A DNA stretch of 64,000 nucleotides. Source: Bifidobacterium apousia. GTDB taxonomy: Bacteria; Actinomycetota; Actinomycetes; Actinomycetales; Bifidobacteriaceae. Of the stretch, positions 62,649 through 64,000 are shown one piece after another (the stretch's first letter is position 1; the number at the start of each line of letters is the position of its first letter). Under the pieces are notes generated by a model, which worked only from the letters and a program-made list of their open reading frames with translations, did no database searches and was not told the DNA's origin. Position numbers and translations under genes: made by a program. Where the stretch lies: contig NZ_VMHK01000004.1 in assembly GCF_007559275.1 (NCBI RefSeq), forward strand, positions 1 to 64,000, given 5' to 3'.

Positions 62649-64000
62649 TCAGAACAGGGGATGCAGCAGCAGGGCCAGCAGATAGAGAGCCATAAGAGCG
62701 ATGAACAGGATGTCCATCCTGCCCAGTTGCAGCAGGCGGTAGTGGGTGCGCTGTTGACGGCTGCCCTCATAGCACCGGGCATCCAAGGCCCGGCTCAGGT
62801 TGTCAGCGTGGCGCAGGGCTCCGGCGAAGACGGGAACCGTGATAGCCATGGCCGCATGCAGGCGTTGCGAGAGCGAGCCGGACTCGATGGATCCGCCACG
62901 GGCTGCCTGGGCTTCCACGATGGCCTGAACCTCACGTCCTAGGGTAGGGATGAAACGCAGAGCCAGTGACAGGACCAGGGCGATTTCATTGGTGTGGATG
63001 CCCAGCCTGGACAGTGGGCTCAGCAGGGATTCACAAGCATCGGTCATCTGTGTTGGGGTGGTGGTCTCCACCAGGAGCGCTCCCAGAAAGATGATCAGCA
63101 TGAAGCGGCAGGCATAGAGTACAGCCACCCAAATGCCGCCGGTGGTCAGCACGAATGGACCCCAGGCAGCCAGTCTGCGGCCGGTCTGAGTGACCAAGAG
63201 ATTGAACAGGGCCAGCAGAAGCATGAGGGCCAGAAAGCCCTTGACTGATTTCATAATGGAATGCAGTGGTGCCCGGGCGGCGGCAAAGAGGCCTACAGTG
63301 ACCACCAGCGCCAGAACAAGCTGCGCAGGCGTGGAAATGGCGAAAGCGGTGAACATGGCTAGAAGGAAGGTCACCAGCTTGGCTCGCGGGTCCAGCCTCG
63401 CCAGCAAGGATAAGGGTTTCTGGTCGGCTTGGGTGCGATCCGCTTTCCTGCCTGAAGTTTCTTTGCCGGCAGCCTCCTTCTCCGCTGCATCTGTGGCGAG
63501 CAGCTGATGGTAGCGCTCCACGACTTCGGCAGTAGGCCCATAGGCTAGCGTTTCTCCATGCTCCAGGAGCAGGGTCTGGTCGGCCAGATCCAGGGCCTCG
63601 CGATCGGCGTGGGTGCTCATGACGATGGTGACGCCGCGCTGATGGAGCACTCGGAGCAATGCCATAATTCGTGCGCAGGCCTGGGGGTCGAGACTGGCGG
63701 TGACCTCGTCCAAAACCAGCAGTTGTGGGCTGCAGGCTACGACGCCGGCGATGGCCACCAGGCGCCGCTGACCCCCCGAGAGGTCGAAGGGGGAGCGGTC
63801 GGCCAGATCACCGATGCCCAGAAGCTTCATGGCATCATCCACCCGCTGCTGCACCTGTTCGGGCCCATAGCCCAGGTTGTGTGGACCATAGGCGATGTCC
63901 TGACTAACAGTATCCGCAAAAAGCTGATGTTCGGGGTATTGCATGACATAGCCGACCCTTTGGCGCAGAAGCTTCAGATTCTGGCGTCGCAGATGCTTGG
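62649..64000 (-). CDS. Energy-coupling factor transporter: EcfA-EcfT fusion, partial
   Basis: At least 450 residues, running past the window end. The visible ATPase part has the Q-loop VMQYPEHQLFADTV, signature LSGGQRRLVAIAG, Walker B LLVLDE and the switch His in STHADR. After a 35-residue polar linker comes EcfT (about seven helices, with the ARGGSIESGS and ALDARCYEG motifs near the coupling helices). The Walker A and any further ATPase copy are outside. It energises vitamin or metal uptake with an S-component. Confidence 0.9.
   Translation of the reverse strand, partial: KHLRRQNLKLLRQRVGYVMQYPEHQLFADTVSQDIAYGPHNLGYGPEQVQQRVDDAMKLLGIGDLADRSPFDLSGGQRRLVAIAGVVACSPQLLVLDEVTASLDPQACARIMALLRVLHQRGVTIVMSTHADREALDLADQTLLLEHGETLAYGPTAEVVERYHQLLATDAAEKEAAGKETSGRKADRTQADQKPLSLLARLDPRAKLVTFLLAMFTAFAISTPAQLVLALVVTVGLFAAARAPLHSIMKSVKGFLALMLLLALFNLLVTQTGRRLAAWGPFVLTTGGIWVAVLYACRFMLIIFLGALLVETTTPTQMTDACESLLSPLSRLGIHTNEIALVLSLALRFIPTLGREVQAIVEAQAARGGSIESGSLSQRLHAAMAITVPVFAGALRHADNLSRALDARCYEGSRQQRTHYRLLQLGRMDILFIALMALYLLALLLHPLF

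Overview
The window is a 64 kb piece of an actinobacterial chromosome, most likely Bifidobacterium. The basis is moderately high GC, an rpsL-rpsG-fusA-tuf cluster, efp-nusB-carA-carB-gmk gene order, a Pup/Dop/PafA/ARC locus, a helicase-dead PriA type, DUF3027, a ClgR-like site before clpC and protein sequences close to known bifidobacterial ones. A three-gene proton-pumping transhydrogenase and a PGKGP-loop EF-P also fit. The species is not determined; the honeybee clade (B. asteroides and relatives) is only a guess. Nearly all of it is dense, ordinary chromosomal coding DNA. No IS element, prophage, CRISPR array or rRNA was seen, and there is one tRNA (His).

Layout. 1-2.8 kb: a LanF/BcrA-like ABC transporter (permease cut by the window edge) divergent from a response regulator/histidine kinase pair, probably a peptide-antibiotic stress module. 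3-8.5 kb: zinc alcohol dehydrogenase, a threonine-aldolase-like PLP enzyme and pntAA-pntAB-pntB. 8.5-12.8 kb: a hydrophilic membrane protein, tRNA-His, an ASCH-domain remnant, a hypoxanthine-DNA glycosylase, a YwiC-like membrane protein and a DUF488 protein. 13-24.8 kb: the str operon, then efp, nusB, carA, carB and gmk. 24.8-32.7 kb: ilvD (reverse), rpoZ, metK, priA, a HAD hydrolase and fmt.

32.7-38.4 kb: the pupylation locus arc-dop-(IMPase-like)-pup-pafA. It has no proteasome core genes at the usual place between pup and pafA, and ARC lacks the C-terminal docking tail. 38.5-42.9 kb: HU, a large membrane protein with an embedded pseudokinase, and purB. 42.9-50 kb: a reverse-strand block with a six-gene MoxR/DUF58/VWA operon whose five junctions all overlap by 4 bp, followed by a WXG100-like gene coupled to an alpha/beta hydrolase with an ESX-like N-terminus. 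50-57.9 kb: ung, a LytR_C protein, a cold-shock gene, groEL under tandem CIRCE operators, a classical WXG100 protein, a TPM-domain protein and a second two-component system. 58-64 kb: a CSD protein, DUF3027, clpC behind a ClgR-like palindrome, and an EcfA-EcfT fusion running off the end.

The most interesting parts are the proteasome-less pupylation locus with an altered IMPase-like gene inside it, and the WXG100-like/hydrolase pair downstream of the MoxR-VWA operon. Both rest on sequence reading alone; no database search was run.
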